Positions 20,756 to 31,940 of a DNA stretch of 64,000 bases are shown piece after piece. The notes beneath the pieces were generated by a model. That model searched no databases. It saw only the letters and a program-made list of their open reading frames with translations, and was not told the DNA's origin. The DNA comes from Liopterus haemorrhoidalis (lineage: Eukaryota > Arthropoda > Insecta > Coleoptera > Dytiscidae): the NCBI GenBank assembly GCA_963971575.1, contig OZ020611.1, forward strand, positions 148,144,419 to 148,208,418. The letters are read 5' to 3'. The position numbers were made by a program, and so were the translations under genes. Position 1 is the first letter of the stretch. Every line of letters starts with the position of its first letter.

Positions 20756-21353
20756 ATACATGTGAATATGTGTAGGTATCTGCTTAATTAATAACCAAAT
20801 ATTTTATGTTTCTACTACAAAGCATTGTCTTAATAATATTGCAATTTTAATAATAAAAATAATAATAATAGAAGTAATAACTACAAAAATGATAATAATA
20901 ATATTGACCATAAATCTTAATAAAAGTGCCAGATTTGTCAGTTTTTCTAGTTGCAGAACATATTTTCAGGTATTTTTTATTTATTTACTTTTTTCTCGTA
21001 TAACTATATTTTAATAGATATATATGGGAAAAAAAGTGTCCTCCCAAATATTTTACTCACCAGCCGCTACTGTGCAGACCTACAAACGGTAAGCCCGCCT
21101 TGAGTCGGATTTGGGCAGATAGTGCCGAAAAGTTAGTTAGTTAAAATTTTTGGCGCACAGCAACAAAGGCTATTTGCGCCTAACGCAGCCCATTTAAGAT
21201 AGTGCCGAAAAGGTTTATATATGCCAAAAGGTTTATATGGGTGAAAAAAGAACGATAATTCTTTTATTTTTCTGGTGTATTTATTACTCAAGAATTACAA
21301 TCCCTTTAGTTTTTTAAATTGTTTAAATTGGTGTTTTAAATATGTAACGTAAG

Positions 21354-21567
21354 CAGTGGCGGCGCTAGCTCTTAAAATCTAGGGGGGGGGGGCAAAAAAA
21401 TGGAGTAAAATTTGGGGGGGCCAGGAAATATTTTTCTTATCGTTTACATATGAAAATACAACTAATGACCTAAAAAAAAGGTCCTGACTTCTAAAATATA
21501 TTTTTTCCAAGCAGTTCTAGGGGGGTCAACTGGGGGCCAGAGCAACTTTTAGGGGGGGCAACAATTT
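21354..21567. mobile_element. hAT 5' fragment
   Basis: It begins CAGTGGCGGCGCTAG and contains G-runs (agggggggg, gggggggcc) typical of the subterminal part of several hAT MITEs here. At 21455-21490 it reads gaaaatacaactaatgacct followed by an A-run and aggtcc. This corresponds to the uninterrupted target of the family 2 insertion at 17719. It ends abruptly at the Harbinger copy. Confidence 0.6.
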
Positions 21568-21721
21568 TGATTTCTCTGCTATCATCGTTGCTAAAATAGT
21601 TGTTTAAAATGTATATTGAGGCATTTATAAGTAGTTCTCATTTATAAGAGGCATTTATAGTAGGTTCCGATTGAAATTTGTCCAATTTTTTACCAATTTA
21701 TGTTGAATTTTTTCCAAAATA

Positions 21722-22285
21722 ATGGGTGTTTTTTTTAGAGGTATAGAACTTTAAATTGCAATAAAACAACGATGGATTATTCGATTGACATGAATTTTTT
21801 TTTATTCGAAAGATAATCTTGTGGCATTACATTTTAAATATGATTTCTGGCATATGACCGCCACGGCTGGCTCGGATGTAGCCCAATCTGGACGTCCAAT
21901 TTTCGATGACTTTTTCCAACATTTGTGGCCGTATATCGGCAATAACACGGCGAATGTTGTCTTCCAAATGGTCAAGCGTTTGTGGCTTATCCGCATAGAC
22001 CAATGACTTTACATAGCCCCACAGAAAGTAGTCCAGCGGTGTTAAATCACAAGATCTTGGAGGCCAATTCACAGGTCCAAAACGTGAAATTAGGCGGTCA
22101 CCAAACGTGTCTTTCAATAAATCGATTGTGGCACGAGCTGTGTGACATGTTGCGCCGTCTTGTTGGTATGATTTAATGTAATGCCACAAGATTATCTTTC
22201 GAATAAAAAAAATTCATGTCAATCGAATAATCCATCGTTGTTTTATTGCAATTTAAAGTTCTATACCTCTAAAAAAAACACCCGT
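21722..22285 (-). mobile_element. DD41D (rosa-like) mariner deletion derivative with ~111-bp TIRs
   Basis: Near-identical terminal inverted repeats of about 111 bp (21722-21833 and 22175-22285) differ only by one T in a poly-T run and the second base. TA lies on both sides (21720-21721 and 22286-22287). The homologous Harbinger copy at 28766 shows the uninserted sequence ccaaaatataatc, confirming the TA duplication. Between the repeats is the last third of a transposase gene. The close match of the arms points to a recent insertion. Confidence 0.95.
21827..22189 (-). pseudogene. DD41D mariner-type transposase, C-terminal 120 residues
   Basis: The frame opens in the terminal repeat and contains QQDGATCHTARATIDLLKDT (second catalytic aspartate). 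RSCDLTPLDYFLWGYVK follows (third aspartate), with 41 residues between the two aspartates, which defines the DD41D/rosa branch of the IS630-Tc1-mariner superfamily. A typical C-terminal tail follows (R-P-Q-M-L-E-K-V, then R-A-S-R-G-G-H-M) and stops within the left terminal repeat. The DNA-binding half and first catalytic aspartate are deleted, so it cannot encode active enzyme. The surviving frame has no stop or shift, again indicating youth. Confidence 0.92.
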
Positions 22286-22289
22286 TATA

Positions 22290-22535
22290 ATCAAACGTTG
22301 AAATACTCATGCGAAAATAAGAATGAAACTTTTCTGGATGTTCGCGGAGTTGCATATACAAATGATGAAATTCACCATGTATATGTCTACTTTTATTTAT
22401 TCTGTGAACATTGCACCTTCTAGTGTGTTTATTTTTATTTTTTAGTAAATACCAAATTTTCAGGGAAGAGTTTTCCATTAGTAAAAAATCTATTATAATT
22501 TTGTGAACTTTCTGCTCGATTTTAAACCACGTCAC
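22290..22535 (-). pseudogene. Harbinger nuclease N-terminal fragment, copy 1
   Basis: Translated on the minus strand: N-V-H-R-I-N-K-S-R, then GEFHHLYMQLREHPEKFHSY and F-R-M-S. This matches the N-terminal part of HARBI1-like DDE nucleases (EF..LY..L..DP..F..YFRMS). The frame runs into the inserted DD41D element. The same peptide is read from copy 2 (28698-28895). The DDE core is missing from both copies, so these are non-autonomous derivatives of the same parent. Confidence 0.75.
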
Positions 22536-22651
22536 TATGTGTAGACACTCATTTATAAGCGCGACATTCTTTCGCCGCTTTGATCTCCTCTTTCATCGGT
22601 GCTTTGCTCTCCTCTTTCATCGCTGCGTTGCTCTCTGCTTCACTATGTGCT

Positions 22652-23631
22652 TAGCCTAAGTGTGCAGGTACATTGGATGCGGAAACGTGCGATTTTTTGA
22701 ACGCACGAGATCTGACAACAAAACAAACACACGAAGTTAAATGAGCATGGTTACAGTACATGCATAATTGCGTGCCGTAACTTGCGTCGACGCACAAACA
22801 TGTTTGTTTTTTTATGCGTCCAGCAGGAAAAAATATGAGTTTTGATCCAAAGACTTTTTTTACAAAATTAGAAGAAGAATAGGATTGTTAATATGCTGTT
22901 GCTTAACAATGAGGATTTTTTATTTATTTTTTTCGATATTCATCTGTTTATTTATTAATTTTGTTTTCTTCATTACTTTGGAGTTCTACAGAAACAAATA
23001 TGTTTGTTTCTGTCCGACAAAATCAATAAAAAATCCATTTTTGCCGGTCTGTTTTTTTCCGTGATTCACGTAAAAATTATTATTCATCCAGATGAAAAAG
23101 TACTTCGGACAAGAATATTTGTTGTTTTATTCTAAATAATGTTTGTTATACGCGTTTTAGCTGTTAACAATAAAGGAGATATATCAAGATCTTAGTTTTA
23201 ATGTGTTCCCCCGTAACTCCCCAAATATTCATCTAAAAATGCATAGAATAAAAATAATTTGTTTTATTACTATAAATAATGTAGTTTTATATGTTTTTGC
23301 TGTTCAGTAACTGAGATATTTAAAATAAAATAGTTCAATTTGAATGAGACCGCACACAAGTCGCACGTATGTACTGAAACCACCCATCCGCGGATCAGGA
23401 CAAGAACGTTCAGGGTAAACGCTCGTTACCGCACGCACGGATGCAGTGTAACCGTAGCCTACGGCGAACTTGCGTAATACGTCAACTTTTGCACGCAATT
23501 GATTGTTTTTAGCAAAAACACGTGTAATTTTGCTCAATCGGCGTTTGAAAATGTTTCATTGTGTAGTTGTCTGTAACCGGCCACGGGCATTTCGATGAAA
23601 TTTGCACGTATTGGAGTTTTACATGGATTTA
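22652..23631. other. Spacer with dispersed GC-rich, partly inverted segments
   Basis: Stretches near 22745-22800 (aattgcgtgccgtaac) and 23455-23505 (gcgtaatacgtcaacttttg, gcacgcaatt) look weakly inverted and may be the ends of an old TIR element, but no duplication was found. No coding sequence is recognisable. Confidence 0.35.
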
Positions 23632-23729
23632 TACCATGAGTTCAAAAAGTAATTACATAATATTGCAGTAGACATTATTTTATTTTCCCATAGCCAACCC
23701 TTATGTAATTACTTTTTGAACTCAAGGTA
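23632..23729. mobile_element. Fold-back MITE, 98 bp
   Basis: Inverted arms of about 29 bp (taccatgagttcaaaaagta and tactttttgaactcaaggta) have one mismatch near the tip and are flanked by TA on both sides (23630-23631 and 23730-23731). The TA target suggests the Tc1/mariner superfamily. Confidence 0.85.
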
Positions 23730-23889
23730 TATGATTCGCCTCGAGGCGGTGTTGGACACTAGAGGGTTGATTTTTTTAGCGTACATGTTGTTAAATACCA
23801 CCCTACTGTATCCCATGTTTATATTCTCTGTGGGGAGCTCTGATATGATAATATAAAATGTCACGGTTGGCTGATTTATTTATTTCATT

Positions 23890-24836
23890 TGTACTTACTC
23901 TGTACATCCCTCACATTATGGGTTCCAAGACTTGCGAGCGGATCAAGTCTGGACCCCCCCTATGAGTCCGCTAGCTGGTTGCTATGATTCTTGGAAGGAT
24001 TAAGGGTTATTTCAATTAAACTCAACATTTTAGCTAACCTACTTTAATTACGATTAAGGTTTAAATATTTACACTAATTACAATAGACTTACAATTACGT
24101 CGATACATCTAAATCCAAATGAGACATTCACAAACACTAAACACTGGACTCTTTAGCACTAATCACTAATTTGTCCACTGGACACCACAGTCCTGACTGA
24201 CATCCTCTAAAACCATTTATCTCTCACATGTCTTTAGCTAGGCACTACACTAACGTTCATACGGAATTACTTGTTACATTTTACTAGTCCAACCGCACAC
24301 CCTAAATGACTCTAACCCATGGTTAACAAAATCTCACTTTAATTAAAAACACGACTTAACTTCACGACGGTTTAAAATGAACTCCAAAACATGACTTCAC
24401 ATTATGAAGGTTTACAATCTACTCTTAAATGCTTACATCGCCCAACTGTTAAATGTCATTTAACACCCCTTGATTGTCGGTCTTGTACTATCTTAAAATT
24501 CATAATTTATTGGTGATAACTCAGATAAATATCCCATAAGAAAATAGCCGAATCTTAATATTTTTATCTCAGACAGAATTAATTATTATTTATGTGCTTA
24601 TGGTTGACGTATATTTATTTAACACAATAATTTACGATTCACTTTTCATGTTCCCTTGACAAAGTGTCAAGTTAAAATAATAAACAAATCTACCGTTATC
24701 TTAACTGCCCTTTCTAAGCAATAGATTATTTTTGTATCGTTTAACAGATTAAATATTTTACTCTAATTGAATGATTATAATGAATTTATTTATGAAATTT
24801 TATTTATGAAATAATACCAAAATTACCTCCCTTACA
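23890..24836 (-). repeat. ~950-bp dispersed repeat, arm 1 (possible solo LTR)
   Basis: The reverse complement begins tgtaagggaggtaattttgg and ends gatgtacagagtaagtaca, that is TG...CA. It aligns along its length with 29146-30139 in the opposite orientation. Landmarks are the gggatgtacagagtaagta end, ggttgctatgattctt and the cctgact/agtcagg segments. No coding sequence was seen. Target duplications could not be confirmed, so LTR identity is a guess. Confidence 0.55.
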
Positions 24837-25299
24837 TCTCGGCTACGTGAATCGCATACGCGTATTATGATACATCAATTAACGTGACACTGCTGTTCTG
24901 AGGCAAGCCATAGCTTGAACCTTCCGTAAGTTATAAACATAAAGTGCAAAGTATAGAAAGTGTTAAATTTATATCAATGGAATAACATTGTTTAGATCGA
25001 AGACAATTGTTTTTAAGTAAGTTTTACATAATTAGGATTATTTAAAATCCATTATTCTAATGTATATTTCATGTTCAAGATATGATTTTATTAGATTTGT
25101 TATTGTTGGTTTATTGGTCATTGTCGTAAATATAATTACATATATATAGCAGAAAAGTGACTTTGAATATTGTGGTGTGAATAATAGCAAAAAGTAAAAT
25201 TAATTATTATATAAGGAGCATCGAGTCAAGACTTGTGACCCTAAATTTTTTGTTAATAATAACTTGCAATTATATTTATATATTTTTAATGATTCAGAT
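24837..25299. other. AT-rich spacer
   Basis: Nothing recognisable. Confidence 0.4.
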
Positions 25300-25574
25300 C
25301 GGGGTTCAACAACCTTTTTTACGTCGCGAGCCCTATTCAGTAACATTTTATTTTTATTTTTACGTTTCTAGCCGCAATATGTGAACATTTTTTGGTGGGT
25401 GATACTTCCTTCAAATTATTCGTTTATATGTATTTACGTCGGCATAATACGTCAAGTGTGTGTAATGTGTAATGTGTTGGTTACGCTGAATAAGAAAAGT
25501 AAATATTATATTTTCTTATTGGTGGGTTGCATAAAACCGTTCAGAGGGCTAATGGTCGCCGCTGTCGACCCCTG
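25300..25574. mobile_element. Old hAT MITE, ~275 bp
   Basis: The right end gtcgacccctg and left end cggggttcaacaacc form weak inverted repeats of the common hAT type (CAGGGGTCG...). Flanking octamers attcagat and ttctagat agree at five of eight positions. The call is tentative. Confidence 0.45.
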
Positions 25575-25648
25575 TTCTAGATGTATATATTTTATTTTGA
25601 ATTGTTTATATTATTAAAAATAATTTGAATTTATATGAGACGAATCCA

Positions 25649-26908
25649 CAGTGGTGTAGTGCTAAATGAAAAAGTGAGGGAGCTCTGTCCCACTCACGTA
25701 AGGAAGTTCAAAATAATGCTTCGTTCAGAACCTCCAAATTATAAATTAGAATTAACGTGAAATTAGTACTTAACATAAAATTTCTACGTAGAAATTAAGC
25801 AGCATTCACAACAAAAATTAAGAAATTAAGCCACTTACAGATATTTTTATCTATTTCTACTTTATCGATAGATATTTGGCAGCTTTTTACATTTGCTAAT
25901 GAGTTTTGGAGTGTTTCATGGTTCTGAAAAGAGTTGAAATAGAGGAAATATTTATATTTATACACATAGAAAACACAAAGATGTGGATAGAAGCAAAAAA
26001 ATATGGTCATAGAAATTTTTAGGTTGACAAGGGCTTACTGCGCATAAGGGTTCGCAGTCTACAAACATTTAATTTTAATTTATAAGTATAAGTATTAATT
26101 TTGAAGGTTGTGAACGGTAACGTACAGTTACGTATAACAAACATTTACGTTAATTCTAAGTATTAATTCTAATTCCTAATTGAGAGGTTCTGAACGCAGC
26201 ATAAGCCGTAGGCAGTACTGGCCGTAGGAATGTTTAAATGCAAAATGCTATAATCCATGGATAGATTTTTTTTCTTTTCTTTCCTCTTATCTACGGTCCA
26301 AACAATTAGCCAGGAAGATGAACGTTCATCGTTATTTTTGGTTCGACGAGTGTTCATTTTCAATATTTAATAAGCAAGTAGATTCAGATTTAGACTCGAT
26401 ATTATCAATATTTTTACTTATGATGTTAATGTTAATAAACTCTTTATCATTATTTTCTGGTACATTTTAAGCTTTTTTATTAAAAAGGAAATGTATTGTT
26501 TGCTGTTTACGTTTTTGACTCATTTTAATATTTAAAATATATGGAGTTTAAAGAAAACAAGCGCAATGATACGCCACAAGCACAAATCACAAGAAGAAGC
26601 AAAAACAAACATAACAAATCGACGTTCGGCGTACATCTGTTCGCAACGCACTGATTGTATGTAGGCACATATATAAGCACGCAATATATAATTCGGGGAT
26701 TCCCCGGTTTCAAGCGATAACATGTGCGCAAGTGCACATTTCAATTTAAGAAGCAATTAAAGGATGGGTGGTTTTAGACGAGTGATATCGATTTCGAGCG
26801 ATTTCAGCCGTTCGATTTTTTAAATACCTAAAGAAAAAAAGGGGGCGTGTTTCTCCTCAAATAAAAAGTGCGGGAGCGCCCTTGCGCTTCCGCCCCATTA
26901 CACCACTG
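25649..26908. mobile_element. hAT element, 1.26 kb, non-coding
   Basis: Inverted ends CAGTGGTGTAGTG and attacaccactg continue inward as related gagggagc / gcgggagcgc segments. Flanks cgaatcca (25641-25648) and agaataca (26909-26916) agree at six of eight positions, consistent with an aged 8-bp duplication. Inside, short frames on both strands show no known domain. A 16-bp perfect palindrome (atttctacgtagaaat) occurs near 25780. Confidence 0.75.
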
Positions 26909-27194
26909 AGAATACATAAAGATATAACATTTTAGTGATGTGAGTATGGCGCGATTAAAAAAATATATCATCAGAGTAACCAGTGGAGGAGAACAACAAA
27001 AATAAAAACTCTATATTACTGTCATTTTTTATAGTTGTTGTTTATTTAAGTGTTTGTGTTCATTTTTATATACTAGCTATTTTATAAAAAAATAAAATAA
27101 ACAAGATTAATTTTTAAGAAAAACTAATTGTTTGAAGCAAATTTTAAATTTGCTATATACTTCTGTAGTGTAAAATGTTATGTGAGTAGTTTTA

Positions 27195-27572
27195 GAGTAC
27201 GTTCAAGTTAACTTCATCACAGGCGTATATTACCAGATCCCTTGCGCAGAAACCAAATTTCGTCCATTACGTTTTCAACAGTTAGCTTAACACATTTCAG
27301 TGACGTCAATTACTTTGATTTGTGTTTGACTACGCGTATTGTGCGATGTTGTTTGTTTATTTTCGTTATTATTATTTATTTCTCGTACGTTTCAAGGTAC
27401 ACCGTGTACTAAAATGAGTGAAAATGTATTTGAAATACATGATTTTGTGTGTTTGGTTTCCACAAAAATTGTTTAAAACCCTAATGTACGTCACTGTGAT
27501 CAGCTGTTTTCTCGCGCAGAATTGATAACGTAATTTATGATACCCTGTGATGAAGTTAAGATGAACGAGCTC
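27195..27572. mobile_element. TIR element, 378 bp
   Basis: Inverted ends of ~29 bp (gagtacgttcaagttaactt and aagttaagatgaacgagctc) share aacttcatcacagg, with TA on both sides (27193-27194 and 27573-27574). Non-coding. Superfamily undetermined (Harbinger-like or Tc1/mariner-like). Confidence 0.65.
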
Positions 27573-28081
27573 TAATGTTCCAATTTATTCAAAGATATAT
27601 TTGATTTTTATCTCGGTCTACTCTGATGAATTTGTTTTGTATCGCACGTTGTGTTCACTAACTGTCTATTAATGATGCTTACATAATATGTTATTGCAAC
27701 GTTTGAAACTGAGGATGAGAATTAAACCGCTCTCAAACTAATTTTATTTACCTGCTTAAATATTTCATATCTAGCTTCAATCATGTGCACAGTGAGCGAT
27801 ATTTGAAAAGAGATTCAACGAGCAATATAGGGCATATAAAATCAAACCGACCACCAGCTCTTTTCAGAATCACATTTTAGACTGCAGTTACAAATTAATC
27901 AAATTAAAAACATTGCATATTTGTACTAAGGGTCGTTTCGGGTCATTAAGGATCAAGGGTAAATTATTATTATCATTAGAAATATTTCGACAGAATTGTA
28001 ATTAGCGATAATCACTTTTACGAACAGACGAAGCACACCTACCCGTATTTATACTGATTTTTATCAGTTTTAAATACTTTA
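27573..28081. other. AT-rich spacer
   Basis: No gene or repeat end recognised. Confidence 0.4.
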
Positions 28082-28452
28082 GCTATACAAACCAAAACAG
28101 TTTTATATGCTGATGATTCTACAATCATTTCAAGATCAGCATCATTTGGAGAATTATTTAATCACAGTGGTATACACTTTTACGACGCTAGCAATTGGTA
28201 TAGATAAACATGTTGTCTCTAAACAGAAATAAATGTGAAAGTATGGTTATTTCTGTAAGAAAGTATACATTAGATTGTCCAGGTTATATTCAATTTTTAG
28301 GGATATATATATGTTGACATGGAATTAAATTAGAAACAGCATGTCGAACGATTTTCTTACCGAAAAATCTTGTTGATATAGTAACTAAAGATGTGCTTTT
28401 AGTAGCTTATTACTCACTTTTTCAGTCACGTATTTCTTATGCCTTCATAGAC
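28082..28452 (+). pseudogene. LINE reverse transcriptase relic
   Basis: The frame reads TVLYADDSTIIS, containing the YADD active-site box of non-LTR RTs. After frameshifts it continues with a K-C-E-S-M-V-I-like segment and IQFLGIYI, the conserved FLG block that follows the active site. Only about 120 residues of an RT are represented, with several stops. A complete Harbinger copy is inserted at its 3' side. The clade cannot be fixed; jockey/CR1-like is likely from spacing. Confidence 0.6.
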
Positions 28453-28454
28453 TA

Positions 28455-29083
28455 AACACATAGTGAAGCAGAGAGCAAAGCAGCGATGAAAGCGGAGAGC
28501 AAAGCGGCGAAATTAAATAAATTAATTCCTGTTAACACGCGCATAGTGGAGCGTACTGCAGCGAGGTTATATCGCTGTTAGTCGAGAAAAGCTACGCGAT
28601 CAAACAATTTTAATTTCTCTGCTATCATCGTTGCTAAAATAGTTGTTTAAAATGGATATTGAGGCATTTATAAGTAGTTCTCATTTATAAGAGGCATTTA
28701 TAGTAGGTTCCGATTGAAATTTGTACAATTTTTTAACAATTTATGTTGAATTTTTTCCAAAATATAATCTAACGTTGAAATACTCATGCGAAAATAAGAA
28801 TTAAACTTTTCTGGATGTTCGCGGAGTTGTATATACAAATGATGAAATTCACCATGTATATGTCTACTTTTATTTATTCTGTGAACATTGCACATTTATT
28901 TTATTTTTATTTTTTGTAAATACTAAATTTTTAGGGAAGAGTTTTCTATTAGTAAAATATCCATTATAATTTTGTGAACTTTCTGCTCGATTTTAAACGC
29001 GTCACTATGTGTAGACACTTTTATAAGCGCGACATTCTTTCGCCGCTTTCATTGCTGATTTGCTCTCTGCTTCACTATGTGCT
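28455..29083 (-). mobile_element. PIF/Harbinger element, copy 2, 629 bp
   Basis: Inverted ends share acatagtgaagcagagagc, with further similarity over ~40 bp, and are flanked by TA (28453-28454 and 29084-29085). It is the uninterrupted paralogue of 21568-22651 and shows the empty site of the DD41D insertion at 28760-28770. It encodes only the Harbinger N-terminal peptide. Confidence 0.85.
28698..28895 (-). pseudogene. Harbinger nuclease N-terminal fragment, copy 2
   Basis: The 65-codon frame contains GEFHHLYIQLREHPEKFNSY, F-R-M-S-I-S-T-L-D-Y and N-F-N-R, consistent with the start of HARBI1-like nucleases up to the conserved R block. It ends before the DDE domain. It aligns with the copy 1 peptide at 22290-22535 with few changes, so it was part of a mobilised non-autonomous family rather than an independent gene death. 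Confidence 0.75.
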
Positions 29084-29145
29084 TAGCGTTAGCATGCAAA
29101 TAGTCGTCCTCAGTTTTATTGACAACAGTTTTTATTCGGTTTTGT

Positions 29146-30139
29146 TATAAGAGAGGTAATTTTGATATTGTTTCATAAATAAAATTTCATAATTAAATTC
29201 AACATAATCATCCAATTAGAGTAAAATATTAAAAATGTTAAATGATAAAAAATAATATATTTCTTTGAAAAGACACTTAAGGATAGCCATGTTTATTACT
29301 GTAACTTGAGACCTTTGTAAAGTAAACATGAAAAGGAAATCGTAAAATCTTATAAAGATGACAACTCTGTCTTTAATATAAATATTAGTTTTGGGTTAAT
29401 TTTCTAATAAGGTACTTATTTGAGTTATCATCAATAAATTGTGGTACGAGTTTTAAGACGGACAGTTCAAGAGGTTTTACAGTTGGGTGATGTAAGCCTC
29501 TCAGCGTAGTTCTGTTTTAACAGTCATACGGTTTGGAGATGTTTAAAGAAGTTCGGTGTTAAGAGTCATAAGGTTAGGAGATGTTTAAAGAAGTTCTGTT
29601 TTAAGAGTCATGGGATTGATACGTGTTTAAGGGAGTGGAGTTTAAACCGTCATAAGGTTAGGTCATGTTTAAGAGAGTTCAGTTAAGACAATCATGGATT
29701 AGAGATATTTAGAGTGATCGGTAGTGTAACCAAGTAAGTCCGTATGTACGTTAGTGTAGTGTCCAGTTAAAGAGTGGAGAGACAATATTCAGAAACATGT
29801 GAGAGACAAATGGTTTTAGACAATGTGAGTCAGGACTGTGGAGTCCAGTGAATATATAAGTGTTTGCGGTAAAAAGTCTCTCGAGTGTTTAGTGTTGTGA
29901 ATAGATGTCTCTTTGGTTTTAGCTATCATCGTATAATTGTAAGTTTAGTGTAAATAATGTAAATATTAAAACGTATCATAGTTAAAGTCGATTAGTTAAA
30001 ATGTTGACTTTAATTCAACAACCCTTAACTCCTTCCTAAGAATCATAGCAACCAGTCAGCGAACCAAGGGGGGCAGATTTGGTAATGAAATTCATAATGT
30101 GAAGGAGACATAGAGTTTGAGGGATGTACAGAGTAAGTA
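29146..30139 (+). repeat. ~1-kb dispersed repeat, arm 2 (inverse of 23890-24836)
   Basis: It starts tataagagaggtaattttga and ends gatgtacagagtaagta. A sub-repeat of about 55-60 bp based on gtcataaggttaggagatgt recurs near 29520-29680 (four related units). No open frame of note. Confidence 0.6.
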
Positions 30140-31060
30140 AAACTGCACTATGCCAATATTATATTCAAATTAATCCGCCAACTGTGACATTTCATATATA
30201 TCGTAGGCTTTCCACATTGTTACCAGATAACATATTGATACAATGTTTTCAGTAATTGTTTAGCGCTACATTTAGTTAAACCTTTAATATTATGTACTCT
30301 TGTGACCAGACAAAATAAATCCCAAATTAAGCGCAAGGATTATTAACATTGTTTTCATTAACCTTTGAATTAATGGTTGTAATATTTATCTAGAATGACG
30401 CAAATCGAGTTTTTATTGTTTCAAAAAGCAATCAATAACAAAGCTTTATCAAATTATGTATGTACGTTGTTCCTATCATCTAATGCAAATAATTAAGTGT
30501 GTGATAGTTTAAATGCAAAGTGCATTCGACGATAATTTAAAATTAAATTTTTATGATTCATGTTTGGTTTTTCCTGTCACATAATTCGGTCTGCTTTTCA
30601 CGCGTTCTGCACATTAATCTAAGAAAGTTGGACTTCTGTACCTATAAAAATTTAATTATATTCCCACGTGTTTATTCTAGCATAAAAGGAATAAATTTTT
30701 TATTAGTTATAAAATAAATTCGTTTTTGTAATATATAAAAATAGTAATTGTAAAGTGAGAAGCAAATATTCTTTTTCTTTATTCCTTTGTTTTATATATT
30801 TAACATTTTGGAAAACGCAAGTTTTCCACTCATTAATTGAGATTATTATCATAACTAATAGCTACGCAGCCTTTTATTAGCTTTATCTTTTTCTAGAATA
30901 ATTTTCCTGATTCAGTCGTTCTTAGACATGGCAAAATTTCATTATCTCCGTATTTTAGGATGCGTAAGATTATTTTTTACGACAAAAGATCTAGATTTAG
31001 GACTTTCTAGATTTATTAGGTTTTAAGGGTTTCGTGTTTATGAGAAAGAAACCTATATTC
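30140..31060. other. AT-rich spacer
   Basis: About 0.9 kb without a recognisable gene, RNA or repeat terminus. Confidence 0.4.
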
Positions 31061-31563
31061 CAGCGGTGGGCAAACTTTTATTGAAGAGGGCTAGTTTGCG
31101 CAAACAGTGTGACTAAAAGAGGCGCAATAATAAAAAATAAAAATAATAATAATAATTGCTCCAGCCAGGCGCTGTGAAAGCTTCAATTGGGCTCAGGCCA
31201 AACAACATTTCGGGGGCCCCATAGCCTTCCTTTTATTTATGTTATTTATGTAAAATATAAATAATTTTAGGGACGCCAGAGCCCCTAGGGTCCCCGGGGC
31301 TCGGACCATAATGCCCTCCTAGCCCCCCACTCTATCTAGGCCTGGCTCCAGCTAATACTAAGTAGTACCGTTGAGTTAGTACAATCTAATACTCATAAAC
31401 AGATAATCTGTTTCGCCGAAATCAACGATAGTATAATAAAGTCACTTGAGCACGTTGCGTAGAATGCTTTTTTTGGCCACAGTAAAGATAAGTTTTTACT
31501 AATATAATAATACATGAAGGACCGCAGGTAAAACTATGAAGGGCCGCGGTTTAACAACTGCTG
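31061..31563. mobile_element. hAT MITE with a second hAT MITE inside
   Basis: The left end CAGCGGTGGGCAAAC and the right end ttaacaactgctg are inverted, with gaagagggc / gggccgcgg inward. Flanks ctatattc (31053-31060) and ctttatac (31564-31571) agree at six of eight positions. The nested 179-bp element is listed separately. Confidence 0.7.
31166..31344. mobile_element. Nested hAT MITE, 179 bp
   Basis: A perfect 8-bp duplication gctccagc (31158-31165 and 31345-31352) brackets caggcgctg...taggcctg. The interior is GC-rich with cccctagggtccccggggc-type sequence. It lies wholly inside the hAT MITE at 31061-31563 and is therefore younger. Confidence 0.85.
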
Positions 31564-31721
31564 CTTTATACCGTCACCCATGTGTCTGTCTGTATGTTTG
31601 TGAATTGCCATGATATGCCAACGTTCGGAACCAGTGGCGGATTACCCATTAAGGCAATGAGGTACGTGCTTAGGAGCCCAAGCTTTGAGGGCATCTCAAG
31701 CCAAGACATTTTCATACAGGG

Positions 31722-31918
31722 TGTTGGGAATTGAACTCATATTCAAATGTAAAATATTAAGAAGGCGAGGAAAAACAAAAAAAAGTGTGATGAAAAAAAC
31801 GGTTATGATATAATTTGCAAGTTGTTGACAGTTGTTAACAAAAAATCCTAAATAAAATTTTGTAAAACTCTTCAGTGGTTTATTGAAGTCGAACCCTACC
31901 GTCAGGCGAAACACGACA
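31722..31918 (+). repeat. 5' LTR
   Basis: 197 bp, TG...CA. It holds an aataaaattttgt segment near 31850 that could act as polyadenylation signal. Differences from the 3' LTR include actcat/actaat near the start and acacga/acgcga near the end. Confidence 0.92.
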
Positions 31919-31920
31919 GT

Positions 31921-31940
31921 TGGTGACATTCGGTGGGATT
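31921..31940 (+). promoter_or_regulatory. Putative tRNA primer-binding site
   Basis: Two bases after the LTR the sequence begins tggtgacattcggtgggat. It starts with TGG, as required to pair with a tRNA CCA end, and resembles tRNA-Leu-type primer sites. The identity of the tRNA is inferred. Confidence 0.55.

Larger units (their letters stand above)
19224..21072. mobile_element. hAT element, 1.85 kb, carrying family 1 repeat
   Basis: Inverted ends CAGTGGCGGCTGAG and cagccgctactg are flanked by tgtagacc (19216-19223) and tgcagacc (21073-21080), 7 of 8 identical. The same terminal sequences recur in isolation at 60030-60084 (left-end type, reversed) and 56744-56800 (right-end type). Inside are a 23-bp-arm palindrome, a family 1 repeat copy and an 88-codon frame of unknown nature. 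No transposase is recognised. Confidence 0.85.
21568..22651 (-). mobile_element. PIF/Harbinger element, copy 1, 5' end lost, split by a DD41D MITE
   Basis: It aligns with the complete copy at 28455-29083 from tttctctgctatcatcg to the right terminal repeat (cactatgtgct, then TA at 22652-22653). The first ~150 bp of the complete copy are absent here. The alignment is interrupted exactly at a TA by the element at 21722-22285. Confidence 0.85.

Noticed and set aside
22652..23631. TIR element suggested by weakly inverted gcacgc/gcgtgc segments
   Set aside because: Matches are short and no target duplication could be found; described only as spacer.
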